Shown piece by piece: positions 19,310 through 29,509 of a stretch of 64,000 nucleotides of DNA. The notes beneath the pieces were generated by a model that saw only the letters and a program-made list of their open reading frames with translations, ran no database searches and was not told the DNA's origin. Source of the DNA: Aedes albopictus. Its lineage: Eukaryota > Arthropoda > Insecta > Diptera > Culicidae. The translations under genes and the position numbers were made by a program. Position 1 is the stretch's first letter. Every line of letters begins with the position of its first letter. Location: positions 430,205,265 to 430,269,264 of the forward strand of contig NC_085138.1 of assembly GCF_035046485.1 (NCBI RefSeq), read 5' to 3'.

Positions 19310-22291
19310 GTGTATGGAAGTTGTTCATCAGTTAACCACTCTGAAAGTTACGTCAACTACCATGCGGTACAAGTGTGTGAGTGTAATGACGCTTCCGATG
19401 AAAATCTCCACACAGCAATGAAGAACTATTTCGCGCTTGACAGCATGGGAATCTCCAACCCTGGAAAGACATTACTCTCCGTAGATGACCAGCGTGCAAT
19501 GGAGATCTTGGAAGCAGTAACACATCGTAAGGACGGCCATTATGAATCTGGTCTTCTCTGGAAGTACGACGCTGTGCGACTTCCTGACAGTAAGGCGATG
19601 GCCTTGAGAAGATGGGAGTGCCTGGAGCGTCGGATGAAGAAAGAGGAAGGATTGGCAGAGGCTCTACGTTCAAAAATGCTCGATTATATCCAGAAAGGAT
19701 ACGTCCGCAAATTGACAGAGGAGGAGCTCAAAACTCGTCAGCCTCGTGAGTGGTACTTGCCAGTGTTTCCAGTTTACAATCCAAACAAACCAGGAAAACT
19801 GCGATTGGTATGGGATGCAGCAGCAACAGTTCAAGGAATTTCTTTAAACTCGGTTCTATTGAAGGGACCAGACCAGCTGACATCCCTGCTTACTGTTTTG
19901 ATTCAGTTCCGGGAGTTCCGAGTCGCGGTATGTGGAGACATTCGGGACATGTTTCACCAGGTCCTAATGAGGAAGGAAGATCAACATTGCCTGAGATTCT
20001 ACTGGGAAGGAGACACTCCAGGTAGCGCGCCGAATGTGTATGCCATGACGGTGATGACGTTTGGCGCGTGCTGCTCGCCCACGACAGCTCAATACGTCAA
20101 GAACATCAATGCGGAGCGATTCGAAGTCGAGTATCCGCAAGCTGTCGAAGCCATTGTTAAAAAGCATTACGTCGACGATATGCTTGCCAGCGTCGAAAGT
20201 GAAGCGGAAGCGGTAAAGTTAGCACATGATGTGAAGCACATTCACACTGCAGGAGGGTTTGAAATGCGCAACTGGTTGTCCAATTCGTCAATCGTCCGAG
20301 CTTCCCTACAAGAAGAAACAACTACAGAGAAGTACCTCGGGGCCGAGGAAGAAAACATTACCGAAAAGGTATTAGGTCTGTGGTGGAACACAACAACCGA
20401 TTGTTTCACGTTTAAGGTATCTCAACGATACGATCAGGACCTGCTAGCCGGATGCCGCCGACCCACCAAACGTGAGGTGCTTCGAACGCTAATGATGATG
20501 TTCGATCCGCTGGGTTTCATCTCGCATTTTCTGATGTACTTAAAAGTACTGATGCAGGAGATCTGGAGGTCGTCGATTGACTGGGATACCCCTATTGAAG
20601 AACCACAGTTCCAGAAGTGGTTGATTTGGCTCAAAGTTCTACCAGAAGTAGCCAATGTCCAGCTTCCACGATGTTATAGACTATCAGTGTCAACGGATAG
20701 CAGTTGCAACATTCAGATGCACACGTTCGTTGATGCGAGTGAGAGCGGATTCGCAGCAGTTGTGTATCTGAGGTTCGAAGAAGACGACGTTGTTGAGACT
20801 GCACTCGTCAGTGCAAAAACTAGAGTTGCTCCATTGAAATTTCTCTCCATTCCTCGCTCAGAACTACAAGCTAGCATTCTCGGTGTTCGGCTAGCTAACA
20901 GCGTTGCCCAATCATTATCCATTATTGTGAGCAAGCGCTTCTTCTGGACTGACTCCAGAGATGTCCTTTGCTGGTTGAACTCCGACCATCGAAGATACAG
21001 TCAGTTTGTGGCATTCCGAGTAAGCGAGATCCTGGAGACGACAGATGTAAGGGAATGGCGTTGGGTTCCAACGAAGCTGAACGTGGCCGACGAAGGAACT
21101 AAGTGGACGCGTCAACCTGATCTCAGCGCTTCTAGCCGTTGGTTTAAAGGACCAGAATTCCTACATGAACCACAAGAAGAGTGGCCAAGTACCTCCCGGT
21201 ATGGAGCAACGAACACGGAGCTCCGAGCACATCTGATGACGCACGTTTCTACGGTGGAATCCATCATTAATCCTCAAAACTTCTCGAAGTGGAGCACGAT
21301 ACTACGTACAACAGCGTTCGTGTTCCGGTATATAAACAACTCTAGGCCGAAGACAAAACAACGAACTGGAGGGCCGTTGACGCAGCAGGAGTTGAAAAGA
21401 GCAGAGAACTTTCTGCATCGTCTTGCCCAGAGCGACGAGTACGCAGATGAAATGGCTATCCTATTTGGAAATCGCTTGAACGGAACGGATAAGCAAGCTA
21501 TACCCAAAAGTCGCTCTATTGCTTATTTCTGCCCTTTTCTCGATGAAACCGACGTATTAAGGGTTCGCGGCCGAACCGGTGCCTGCCCGATGATCAACTA
21601 CGATGCAGTTAACCCCATCATACTCCCTCGTAACCATCGTGTCACACATTTGATCCTTCTCCAATATCACCGCAAATATCACCACCAAAACCACAACACT
21701 GTTCTCAACGAGATTCGCCAACGATACAGGATCCCACGTCTGAAATCCACGTACAACGCAATACGCAGGCAATGTCAGGAATGCATGAATGCTAGCGCAA
21801 TGCCACAGCCCCCAATCATGAGTGACCTGCCACCGTCCCGTCTGGCCGCCTTTTCTCGTCCGTTCACGCACATGGGGGTGGATTACTTTGGCCCCATATT
21901 AGTCACTGCTAACCGAAAAACTGAAAAACGCTGGGATCTAATAGCTACCTGCCTAACCATCCGCGCCATCCACTTGCAAGTTGCACACACTCTCAGTACC
22001 GATTCCTGCATCATGGCCCTGCGAAACGTCTTTGGTAGGAGGGGTACGCCGGCAGTTATCTATAGCGACCAAGGTACCAATTTCCGTGGTGCTAGCAAGG
22101 AGTTGAAGGCCGTTGTGAAAAGTCTTGACCAGGAGCGACTAAAAGCTGAGTTTACTACTCCGCACACCACTTGGATCTTCAACCCACCAGCCTCTCCGCA
22201 CATGGGCGGAGCATGGGAGCGTCTTATCCGCACAGTCAAGCAAAACCTCAATAAGCTGCTTCCAAACCGTACACTGCCTATGATCGCATAA
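19310..22291 (+). CDS. pol: BEL/Pao pol: RT, RNase H, integrase (interrupted)
   Basis: Copies the element RNA and integrates the DNA. Reverse transcriptase occupies about residues 140-330, with catalytic GDIRDMFHQ near 209 and YVDD at 287-290. RNase H begins at FVDASESG (473). The integrase has an HHCC-type zinc region (about 780-825) and catalytic D858 (MGVDYFGP), D920 (YSDQGTNF) and E970 (GGAWERL), so all catalytic residues are present. The frame is open upstream of the ATG to about 19263 (EPIAVKTRLGW, typical BEL sequence), and this ATG is only the first in frame. The stop at 22291 is created by the 76-bp hairpin element inserted at 22274; the protein resumes after it. Confidence 0.9.
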   Translation: MYGSCSSVNHSESYVNYHAVQVCECNDASDENLHTAMKNYFALDSMGISNPGKTLLSVDDQRAMEILEAVTHRKDGHYESGLLWKYDAVRLPDSKAMALRRWECLERRMKKEEGLAEALRSKMLDYIQKGYVRKLTEEELKTRQPREWYLPVFPVYNPNKPGKLRLVWDAAATVQGISLNSVLLKGPDQLTSLLTVLIQFREFRVAVCGDIRDMFHQVLMRKEDQHCLRFYWEGDTPGSAPNVYAMTVMTFGACCSPTTAQYVKNINAERFEVEYPQAVEAIVKKHYVDDMLASVESEAEAVKLAHDVKHIHTAGGFEMRNWLSNSSIVRASLQEETTTEKYLGAEEENITEKVLGLWWNTTTDCFTFKVSQRYDQDLLAGCRRPTKREVLRTLMMMFDPLGFISHFLMYLKVLMQEIWRSSIDWDTPIEEPQFQKWLIWLKVLPEVANVQLPRCYRLSVSTDSSCNIQMHTFVDASESGFAAVVYLRFEEDDVVETALVSAKTRVAPLKFLSIPRSELQASILGVRLANSVAQSLSIIVSKRFFWTDSRDVLCWLNSDHRRYSQFVAFRVSEILETTDVREWRWVPTKLNVADEGTKWTRQPDLSASSRWFKGPEFLHEPQEEWPSTSRYGATNTELRAHLMTHVSTVESIINPQNFSKWSTILRTTAFVFRYINNSRPKTKQRTGGPLTQQELKRAENFLHRLAQSDEYADEMAILFGNRLNGTDKQAIPKSRSIAYFCPFLDETDVLRVRGRTGACPMINYDAVNPIILPRNHRVTHLILLQYHRKYHHQNHNTVLNEIRQRYRIPRLKSTYNAIRRQCQECMNASAMPQPPIMSDLPPSRLAAFSRPFTHMGVDYFGPILVTANRKTEKRWDLIATCLTIRAIHLQVAHTLSTDSCIMALRNVFGRRGTPAVIYSDQGTNFRGASKELKAVVKSLDQERLKAEFTTPHTTWIFNPPASPHMGGAWERLIRTVKQNLNKLLPNRTLPMIA

Positions 22292-22349
22292 CTGTCCCAT
22301 ATGAATAGGAAACCCAGCGAATATGGGACTGATATGCGATCATGGGCAG
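22274..22349. mobile_element. 76-bp hairpin micro-MITE, copy 1 (in BEL pol)
   Basis: 29-bp arms (22274-22302 and 22321-22349) around an 18-base loop containing GAATAGGAA. It starts CTGCC, ends GGCAG, and is flanked by TACA at 22270-22273 and 22350-22353. Removing 80 bp (element plus one TACA) puts the pol frames on the two sides into the same register, so the exact empty site can be inferred. Relatives are at 25871 and 39129. Confidence 0.92.
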
Positions 22350-22353
22350 TACA

Positions 22354-23022
22354 TTGTCCTACGAAGTTCTTGAGAATCTTCTCATTGAAGTGGAAAACGT
22401 GGTAAACTCCCGACCACTCACCAGTATCCCGGTTGAAGATGATGAATCCCCGGTGCTCACCCCAAACCATTTTCTACTTGGATCGTCTAACGGTTCGAAG
22501 TCATGGGTACCGTTTAACGACAGCCCCGCTGTGCTCAAGAACTGCTGGCAGCTCTCTCAGATCCTGGCCAATCAGTTCTGGACCCAATGGTTGCGGGATA
22601 ACCTGCCGTCGATCACTCGTCGAACCAAATGGCTTAACCCAACAAAGCCCATTGAAGTCGGCGACATAGTTGTCATTGTGGACCCAAGCTTTCCGCGCAA
22701 CTGCTGGCCGAAAGGACGTGTAATATCTACAAAACCCGGAGCCGATGGCCAAGTAAGGTGGGCCACCATCCAAACTACGAGCGGCATCTATGAGCGTCCA
22801 GCCGTGAAGCTCGCCGTCCTAGACGTAGGCGTCTGTAAGGATACACCCCTGAATAACCACCGGTGTATCCCGGGGGGGAGTGTTGATTCCGCCACGTCCA
22901 GAGATCCGACGAGCCCCAACGTCCCCATTTCTAAACAAACGTGTTCACACCCAATCCGCACAGAGAGGATCGTCGATAATGCGGACGGTCGTGCATCCGA
23001 GATGAGAAGAATGGACAGATAA
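22354..23022 (+). CDS. pol: BEL/Pao pol C-terminal part
   Basis: Continuation of integrase after the hairpin insertion: VENVVNSRPLT, LTPNHFLLG, an FWTQW block, then a small beta-rich tail with VGDIVVIVD and PKGRV, as in BEL/Pao integrase C-termini. The frame does not stop before the 3' LTR at 22881. It runs about 47 codons into it and ends at 23022. An open frame from upstream DNA starts at 22342, inside the hairpin. Confidence 0.88.
   Translation: MSYEVLENLLIEVENVVNSRPLTSIPVEDDESPVLTPNHFLLGSSNGSKSWVPFNDSPAVLKNCWQLSQILANQFWTQWLRDNLPSITRRTKWLNPTKPIEVGDIVVIVDPSFPRNCWPKGRVISTKPGADGQVRWATIQTTSGIYERPAVKLAVLDVGVCKDTPLNNHRCIPGGSVDSATSRDPTSPNVPISKQTCSHPIRTERIVDNADGRASEMRRMDR
22870..22880 (+). promoter_or_regulatory. 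polypurine tract
   Basis: CCGGGGGGGAG lies directly before the 3' LTR start TGTTG, the position where plus-strand DNA synthesis is primed in LTR retrotransposons. Confidence 0.75.
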
Positions 23023-23716
23023 ATTGAACACAAACAAAACAGCCATTGGTGAAGATACAGTGCCGATATTCATTGCTAGGAAAAATGAAATTAATCTAAA
23101 GCTGATTCTTATCGCTACTTCAAATGCTAGTTCTCTAAACCCTAATTCTTAAATAATCTAAAACTAGGTAATATTGAATTAATTGAATATTGGGGTTTGT
23201 GCCTAATTAGTGTTATTGATAAACCTATATTATGCTATTTACAGTGAAATCTTATTACCTAGTGTTCATTCACTCCATTCTTACTGAAACAGTATTTTTT
23301 TTACCTAAACCTACAAGGTGAGAACATGCGCTTAGTTAGCTTAAACAGAACATGCAATTACTTAAACTATACAAACATTCACAACAAATAGGTGCGTGTA
23401 GTTACATTTCCCGAGAGTCTTGGAATCTATCTACCCATCATCCTCAAGCAAACTGTGGTGAGATTGTCTTAATTTATACGCTATATGCTATTGAACCTTA
23501 TACTATTTCTATTAATTAGGCACTAATTGTCAGTGTATCTCAGCTCCTAAATAATCACGGTGGCAATAGCGAATCACCAAAAGTGAGTTAGGTAACTAAG
23601 ACAACCAAACGTAATTATTAATGCAAATCGTAAACTTGCAGGAATTTTGTAACCGTTCCTACCGTGTAAATTGGAATAAAGAGTTCACGAAATCTACATT
23701 CGCTTACCGCCCAACA
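22881..23716 (+). repeat. 3' LTR of BEL/Pao element, 836 bp
   Basis: Identical to the 5' LTR apart from one T fewer in the poly-T tract. It is followed directly by CTGAT at 23717-23721, completing the 5-bp target duplication. Confidence 0.92.
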
Positions 23717-23721
23717 CTGAT

Positions 23722-25058
23722 AAAACCATGATAAAACCCTATAAAGCTCGAAAGGGCCCACCCTACAGGAGGTCGTTAAAACCATTCCTTAAAACGTTTT
23801 ACATGCTACTTGGCTTTATGACACATTCCTGTAGTTAAGATCTGTTGTGTAGGTAGCAAAAAGAGTAACAAGCCGTATCAAAGTTGGTAAACCATCTTGA
23901 ATGAACGATTAGAACCTAAAAATGAATCCGAAACATAAATAATAAAATGGATTGGAGTAAATTACAAATTAATATGACAAAATACGAACAAAATTATGTC
24001 AGCCAGCCATGTCAAAAATATTTAGTAGCAAATTTGGACGGAGAAAACTCTGTTTCCGTAACAGAAAAGCGCATGCCATTAATACTGAATGTATGAAGCG
24101 CCTCGTCAGTCCGCGGTTTTGTTATATCAAATATAAATATTTCAATCCCGCCCTCAACATTATGCATGCAAATATCAACATGGCGTATACAATTTGCAAG
24201 CAGGAATAGAACATCATGACGAAAAATATGGATGCTGTCAAGTTAAACCCTCTTGGTTTTAACTTGGTTTTAACCCTCTTGGTCATACTCTAGAGTTGCT
24301 GTTCTTGAGGAATACGAAACAAAGCCCAGCATACGCTCTCTTCTACTTAGCACATATAAATTGCGTTACCTAAACACTATTTGGTTCTGAGGAAGGCGTC
24401 TACAGACTGATTGTTCTTAAGAACTTTCCGGCTGGCCGATAGCCGTCAATAATGTAAACAAACAGAAAGTTTTTTTTTGCAAGTTTCTCTGAGGTGTTTC
24501 GTGCTTTTTTGAAACTGCTGTTTTCTCTGCTCGAGTATAAGGTAGGTATATAACGTGATAAAGCACAATAAAGATAAATAAGGTGTTTAATTCAAATAGT
24601 GAAGAGAGAAATCATACGTTTTCGTTCGTCTTTCGACTTAAATCTTTTTTCCTAGGTAAGATCGCATAGCAGCTACATTCCTGATCTTGTTTTAATGCTT
24701 ACACTAGAAATTCCTACAAGGTTTAAGATTGCTTTATTATGACTTTATGCAGTCTATTACGTTATAAGGCCGAAGCGATACACCATACAAGCGGCTTTAA
24801 AACAAGTTTTAGGGTTAAGTCTTAATATGTTCTTAACAGCCCGCTTAGAATAAAAGTTTTGCTCGGCAAAAGGTCAAGCAAACTAGTTTTATTGAATAGA
24901 CTTGTAGGTGTCTATAAAGTGTTTTAAAGTTGCAAGTGTTATTAAAATTGTTTCACAATATAAAATGCTTCATTAAAGCTGAAAGGGTTTTGCAAATCAA
25001 TGACAAAACCTCCATAAATAATGTCTAAGAGTAGAAAGCATAGAAATTGTTACTTGGG
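23722..25058. mobile_element. right part of the CCCAAGTAACA element split by BEL
   Basis: AT-rich DNA running from the BEL target site to TTGTTACTTGGG at 25047-25058, the partner of 15657. I see no transposase, and the small open frames are unconvincing. Without the BEL the element would be about 1.4 kb, close to the 1,485 bp of 9487-10971. Confidence 0.45.
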
Positions 25059-25866
25059 CATGCTTCGTTAATAGATTCAAGACTAGATTTTGAATCTAAA
25101 ATGATCGATATATCGAGAATAAGTGATATAGAGCAGATTGTTTGCAGGCTTGGACAAAAGACTAAAATATCCACAATGTTCATTATTTTGCTCAAAAAAT
25201 GTTATATCAATTTAGTTTTAATGAAACAAAAAAACCTAGCTACTGCCCAAAGACGATCCAAAAACGTTGGGCTCATTCATACTAAATTTAAATAGAAGTG
25301 AGACTCTACAAAGTATTTTAATTGGACATTTACTTTTCGACGATTTGTCGCTAAAATTATGTGTCCTTAATTATATGCGCTAAAGTGCGCGTTCTATTCA
25401 TGACAGAAGCTGCTTTGTTCAAAAAATCGGAGAAAATGCCACGAAAACTCAGTTCACTATGCCACCTTGACCTGCCCTACTGAATAATGTTTTGTGGCGT
25501 TCGCTGACATTAGCAGTAATTTAAATTATGCTTTCTCACCAGGTCACATTAGACGCGTTTTATCGTGGTTCACTTCCCGTTACCTTCGCAACTCGATAAA
25601 CTTGACTAGTCATTCACACCTTTTGGCTCTTCCGGTGGTCAGAACTTCCATTTACCATGCAAGGGAGCATTCCCGTTTAATCATACATGTATGTATGGTG
25701 GATGAACCGTTCATTCGTTTTATCTTAGCTTTCAACCCAACACCTTTCGATTTAACCTTTTCCTCCACTATGATTGCGTTTTCATTTTTCACCAAAAAAA
25801 GACAGACTGACATCCGACAGGTCATTTCCTTTCGTTAGCTGTAATTCCGTGACTTTTTTTTAGCAA
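25059..25866. other. unassigned DNA
   Basis: No repeats recognised. An open frame at 25494-25838 has no family resemblance. Confidence 0.3.
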
Positions 25867-25870
25867 TATA

Positions 25871-25946
25871 CTGCCCCCACTCGCAAAACTGTCCCATATG
25901 AATAGGAATCCCAGCAAAGATGGGACTGTTATGCGAGTGGGGGCAG
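25871..25946. mobile_element. 76-bp hairpin micro-MITE, copy 2
   Basis: Same architecture and length as copy 1: CTGCC start, GGCAG end, AACTGTCCCATATGAATAGG core, and TATA duplicated at 25867-25870 and 25947-25950. The outer stem segment is CCCACTC here, and the right arm carries the exact complement. Confidence 0.9.
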
Positions 25947-25950
25947 TATA

Positions 25951-26450
25951 CACGGGCGGTGAACCAGTGCATGGGCGTGTGAAATGTGGATAGAGTACGC
26001 CAAAGTTCAAGTCTATCATATGCTTTCAATGTTGTTCAATTGTTGAACAAGTTCGCTTTAATTTCCATCAAACTTCACTGGATCTTAGAAACAATTAGGT
26101 AAATGTGACATTGTTATTTGTTTGAATTTGCTCAGCACACTTTATTCAGAATGTATTAATTTGGCTAAACTCTACTGAAGTTTGTACAACGGTTGTTGAA
26201 CGGTTTTTATTTATTTTCAGATAATACCAAGAATCAGCATATTTAACACGCTCTGTTATGATTCCACCTAGCACTTCATTGGATTGAAAATCCGAGAATT
26301 GCATAGCCGTACTCAAGAAACAATACTGATTGTGAAATAATTGTAGAACCACATTTGTGGTTACTAATTCTTAACATTATTTTTTACTCTGCTGTTCGAC
26401 TGTATGGTTCCAACAATCAATTAAAACCGGCTACTCAGTCTTGAACTAAC
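25951..26450. other. unassigned DNA
   Basis: Nothing recognisable between the two inverted-repeat elements. Confidence 0.3.
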
Positions 26451-26614
26451 AAACGATGTTTATTACTTGCCCAACGTTTCGACACGGGGTTAGTGTCTTC
26501 TTCAGGGACAGTTACAGTTAGACGAAACATAAGACCAAAAACGACCAAATTAGTTTCCCCCTGAAGAAGACACTAACCCAGTGTGGAAACGTTGGGTAAG
26601 TAATAAACATCGTT
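26451..26614. mobile_element. 164-bp foldback MITE
   Basis: Arms of about 57 bp, starting AAACGATGTTTATTACTTGC and ending with the complementary GTAATAAACATCGTTT, include TTAGTGTCTTCTTCAGGG paired with CCCTGAAGAAGACACTAA. The short loop is unique. No target duplication was established. Confidence 0.75.
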
Positions 26615-27726
26615 TATTATTTTTTACCGAAACAGTGTAACAGTAAAAATCTTGTCCCACCCTAGTTCGATTGCGTGACGTGACAGAACGCTCCAGCTTA
26701 TATCGCCCGTGGTGGGCAGAGAATGAAACTTAATCGCTTCCACCATGCTAGGCCAGTCAGTGTCCAAATTGCCGAGGAAATTAATGAAAATCACCCTCGC
26801 ATGTGCCTGTGGAACATGACTGGCTGGAAGCCCTATTTTCACCTTTCCGTGTTTGTTCTTTTTTTTTGTGTCAGTCAGAGGTATGGCATAGGTAGGTACC
26901 TACCTAACATTCACGCAACAAAAGAAGTGGATAATTGAAAATTTATAAGCGTTTAAAGGTTCTCGCCGTGAAGCCATCCGAACTGAGCTTCGCTTCTGCG
27001 ACAACAGGAAGCAGTAAATTTGAAACTTATTCAACTTATGACGGGAGGTGCCGAATATTGTCCCATGAAAGAAAGGTTTACAAATGGAAAGGAAATACAC
27101 ATTAGTCATTTATAAGCCAGCCAGTGGCGTTCGTTCCGAACGAGGGGTTTTTAAAAACGCATCCATTCTCCGTTCGAATGGTGAAGCTCTATGGTCAATG
27201 GATTGATCGGAGACAGATGTTCCTGTTTTTTTTTTCGGTGGTAGGGCTTCCACGTGAAATGTTTAATACTTTAAACACACGAACTACCATGCTTCATATT
27301 GGCAAGCAAAATGACGGAAGTGTGCCACAAATTTTGAGCTACAGGCACCACGTCGAGCAGCGATAGGTGATTTATTATAGGTAACTTTCATTCGGTCAGA
27401 TGGTGTAATGTGTGTGTTCTGTTCAGAGCAGCTGTCAGCACCATGCTGCACAATTTGTAATGTAGGTCAAGGGTTGTATCACGCTGACTGATTGGAGGAA
27501 CTGTTTCTACTCGACACAGGGGATTCACTTTAGACATTATTTTAAATTAATAAAAATAACTTGAAGATCCTGTTTTGACTATTTCGTTTGTTAGTATGAA
27601 AAAGTGTTTATATTCGTTACTCTAGCAACAGATAACGAGCAGAAATGGTACGACCAGTGGTCTTATCCAGTCGTCAAGATAACTTATTTGCTTTTAGTCC
27701 TGAGCATCAATGGTAGTGCAGAGGGC
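26615..27726. other. unassigned DNA
   Basis: Low-repeat DNA with several short open frames that show no family features. It could be ordinary intergenic or intronic sequence. Confidence 0.3.
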
Positions 27727-28621
27727 CTAATTGAAAGATCTCCATCCTGGGCGATTGCCAGCCATCGCCTTGACCTGTGGCCAGGTCAAATTTCTGTTGA
27801 CTTGCTTGATTTCGTTGTTGAGGCTGCGCCGCCATGAGCTTCTAGGTTTTCCACTGCTGCGATGTCCTGCTGGGTTCCAGTCTAACGCTTGTTTGTAGAT
27901 TTCGTCCCCGCCCCTGCGTAGAGTGTGGCCGACCCACCTATATTTTCGCTCTGTCGCTATCGGCTTTTGATACCATCGACGATGGAGTTCCACGTTTGGG
28001 AACCAATCCACAATGCACCGCAGGCATCTAGTGATGAAGACCTGCAGCCGTTGAGTGTTCTCCACTGATACACACTAAGTTTCACTGACGTACAGCAGCA
28101 CAGATTTAACGTTCGAGTTTTAAATTCGGATTTCGGTGCGTCGACTTATCTTATTTTTTTCCAATAACTCTCGTCTTCTTGATCCGTGCACCTATGTCGA
28201 TCTTGGTGCCGCCATCGGCCTTCATTTGCTTACCAAGCGATTGGAAGCTTTCAACATTCCCTACTGTTTGCTCAGCCTCCGCAAAGCTGGAAGGGTTGAC
28301 CGTGTTTACTTCCAACGATTTGGTCTTGTTGACCGCCAAGGAGCGATCGGAAAGATCATCGAGCTTACCTTGCATATCAGAGCGCCGTTGAACTAGGAGA
28401 GTAACGTCATCAACCTTCAGGTGCTCCATGGTAATGGGCTGTCACAGTAACCCACGATTTGGTTCACGAGCAATCGCACCTACCAGGATCTCGTCGATTA
28501 CGATGAGGACAATAGCGATGATACTTAGTATACATCCTTACCTCACTCCAGCAACGACCCGAATTGGATCGGACAAGGCACCGCACCGTTGTGCAGTACT
28601 CTGCACGAAAATGTCCTTTCA
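27727..28621 (-). pseudogene. LINE reverse transcriptase, C-terminal half (decayed)
   Basis: Reading right to left on the minus strand: a block ending VVAGV and GCILS, then IVIDEILVGAI, MEHLKVDDVTLLVQ (the catalytic xxDD box, here VDD), SFQSLGKQM, and after a frame break ENTQRLQVF, KYRWVGHTLRRGG, ALDWNPAGHRSSGKP and LTWPQVKAMAGNR, the usual order in this LINE group. At least two frameshifts and a stop separate the pieces. Endonuclease and 5' sequence are absent. A copy of the adjoining RT region lies at 36165-36688 on the same strand, overlapping this one by about 75 bp of similar sequence. Confidence 0.8.
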
Positions 28622-28703
28622 AGTTGTTACAATTATTATGGAGTCACTCTCTATGAATGGCGAATTTCCCAAATAAAACTTTTCTTCACAAGTTTGTCAC
28701 ATT

Positions 28704-28709
28704 TTTATT
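28704..28709 (-). terminator. poly(A) signal AATAAA
   Basis: AATAAA on the minus strand, about 16 bases past the TAG of the third frame of the candidate gene. Confidence 0.35.
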
Positions 28710-28724
28710 CACAGAAAACCTTTG

Positions 28725-29178
28725 CTAGCCCTGCTCCTGATCTTTCCCTATCCTCTTCCTTTTACAATCTTCGATTACCTTGAACAATTGCTCCATAACC
28801 TCGCACTGGATGTGAATCCAGCCCTCGGCGGAATTCCGCGTCTCGCCTGGTAACCAGCAGCGACGTGGCGGCCTTCAGGGAACCCCTCGGTGCTGACTTG
28901 CGGCCTTGATCTTCGACGGTCTTCTCCATAACCTCGTTCCTGATGTGATTCCAATCTTCGCCGGGATTCGCATAGTGACCAGAAGCGACGTAGCGGCACT
29001 GATTTTCGGCCTTGATCTTCACTGGCATCCGCTGCATCGGCATGGAAAGAACGCACCCTGTTGCATTCACCTGGCCGTCGTTCTTCGCCTCCCCTCGTGG
29101 CAGAATCGTCCTCCGTTTCTTTCGCCACACTCTCACACTCACACTCTCACTCTCACACTCTCCATCTTCGCGAGGCAC
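28725..29178 (-). pseudogene. possible small single-exon gene or its relic
   Basis: A 138-codon frame runs from ATG 29178 to 28762 (starting MPREDGECESES). I do not recognise the product. Two tandem DNA units of about 105 and 135 bp (roughly 28780-29010), each starting GATCAAGGCCG and each ending near GAGGTTATGGAG, form the second half. In a different frame the second unit reads GWIHIQCEVMEQ against DWNHIRNEVMEK of the first, and continues to a TAG at 28725-28727. A frameshift between the units is therefore likely. A TATA box lies upstream and AATAAA downstream. It could be a retrocopy or a decayed TE gene; coding status is uncertain. Confidence 0.35.
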
Positions 29179-29297
29179 TAACCACGGTCACGACCGTAAC
29201 TACGTTTTGCGCGGCGGGACCGGTGGCTTCTTGATCCTCCGTCGGTTATCGGTGTTCACCACTTTCCAAGAGAGCTCAACTTGCTTCCGTTGCCGCC

Positions 29298-29304
29298 TTT
29301 ATAG
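29298..29304 (-). promoter_or_regulatory. candidate TATA box CTATAAA
   Basis: GGACGCTATAAAGGCGG on the minus strand, about 120 bases before the ATG at 29178, in GC-richer sequence than its surroundings. Assignment as a core promoter is inference. Confidence 0.35.
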
Positions 29305-29509
29305 CGTCCAATCCACTTTTTCCCCCCGTCGGCCTCTTTTTCTTTTCCATGACAGCTGTCACTTTCCCGTGAAGAAGAATTAGGCGACGCGTCGAACCGG
29401 TTGAAGCGCAGTGAAGCAATTGCTTTAAAGCGGCGGTTGACTCAATGGCGGGCGTTATTGCGAGGAACGGTGGAGCAATTGGAAGGTTTTATTGGAAAAC
29501 TTGAACATA

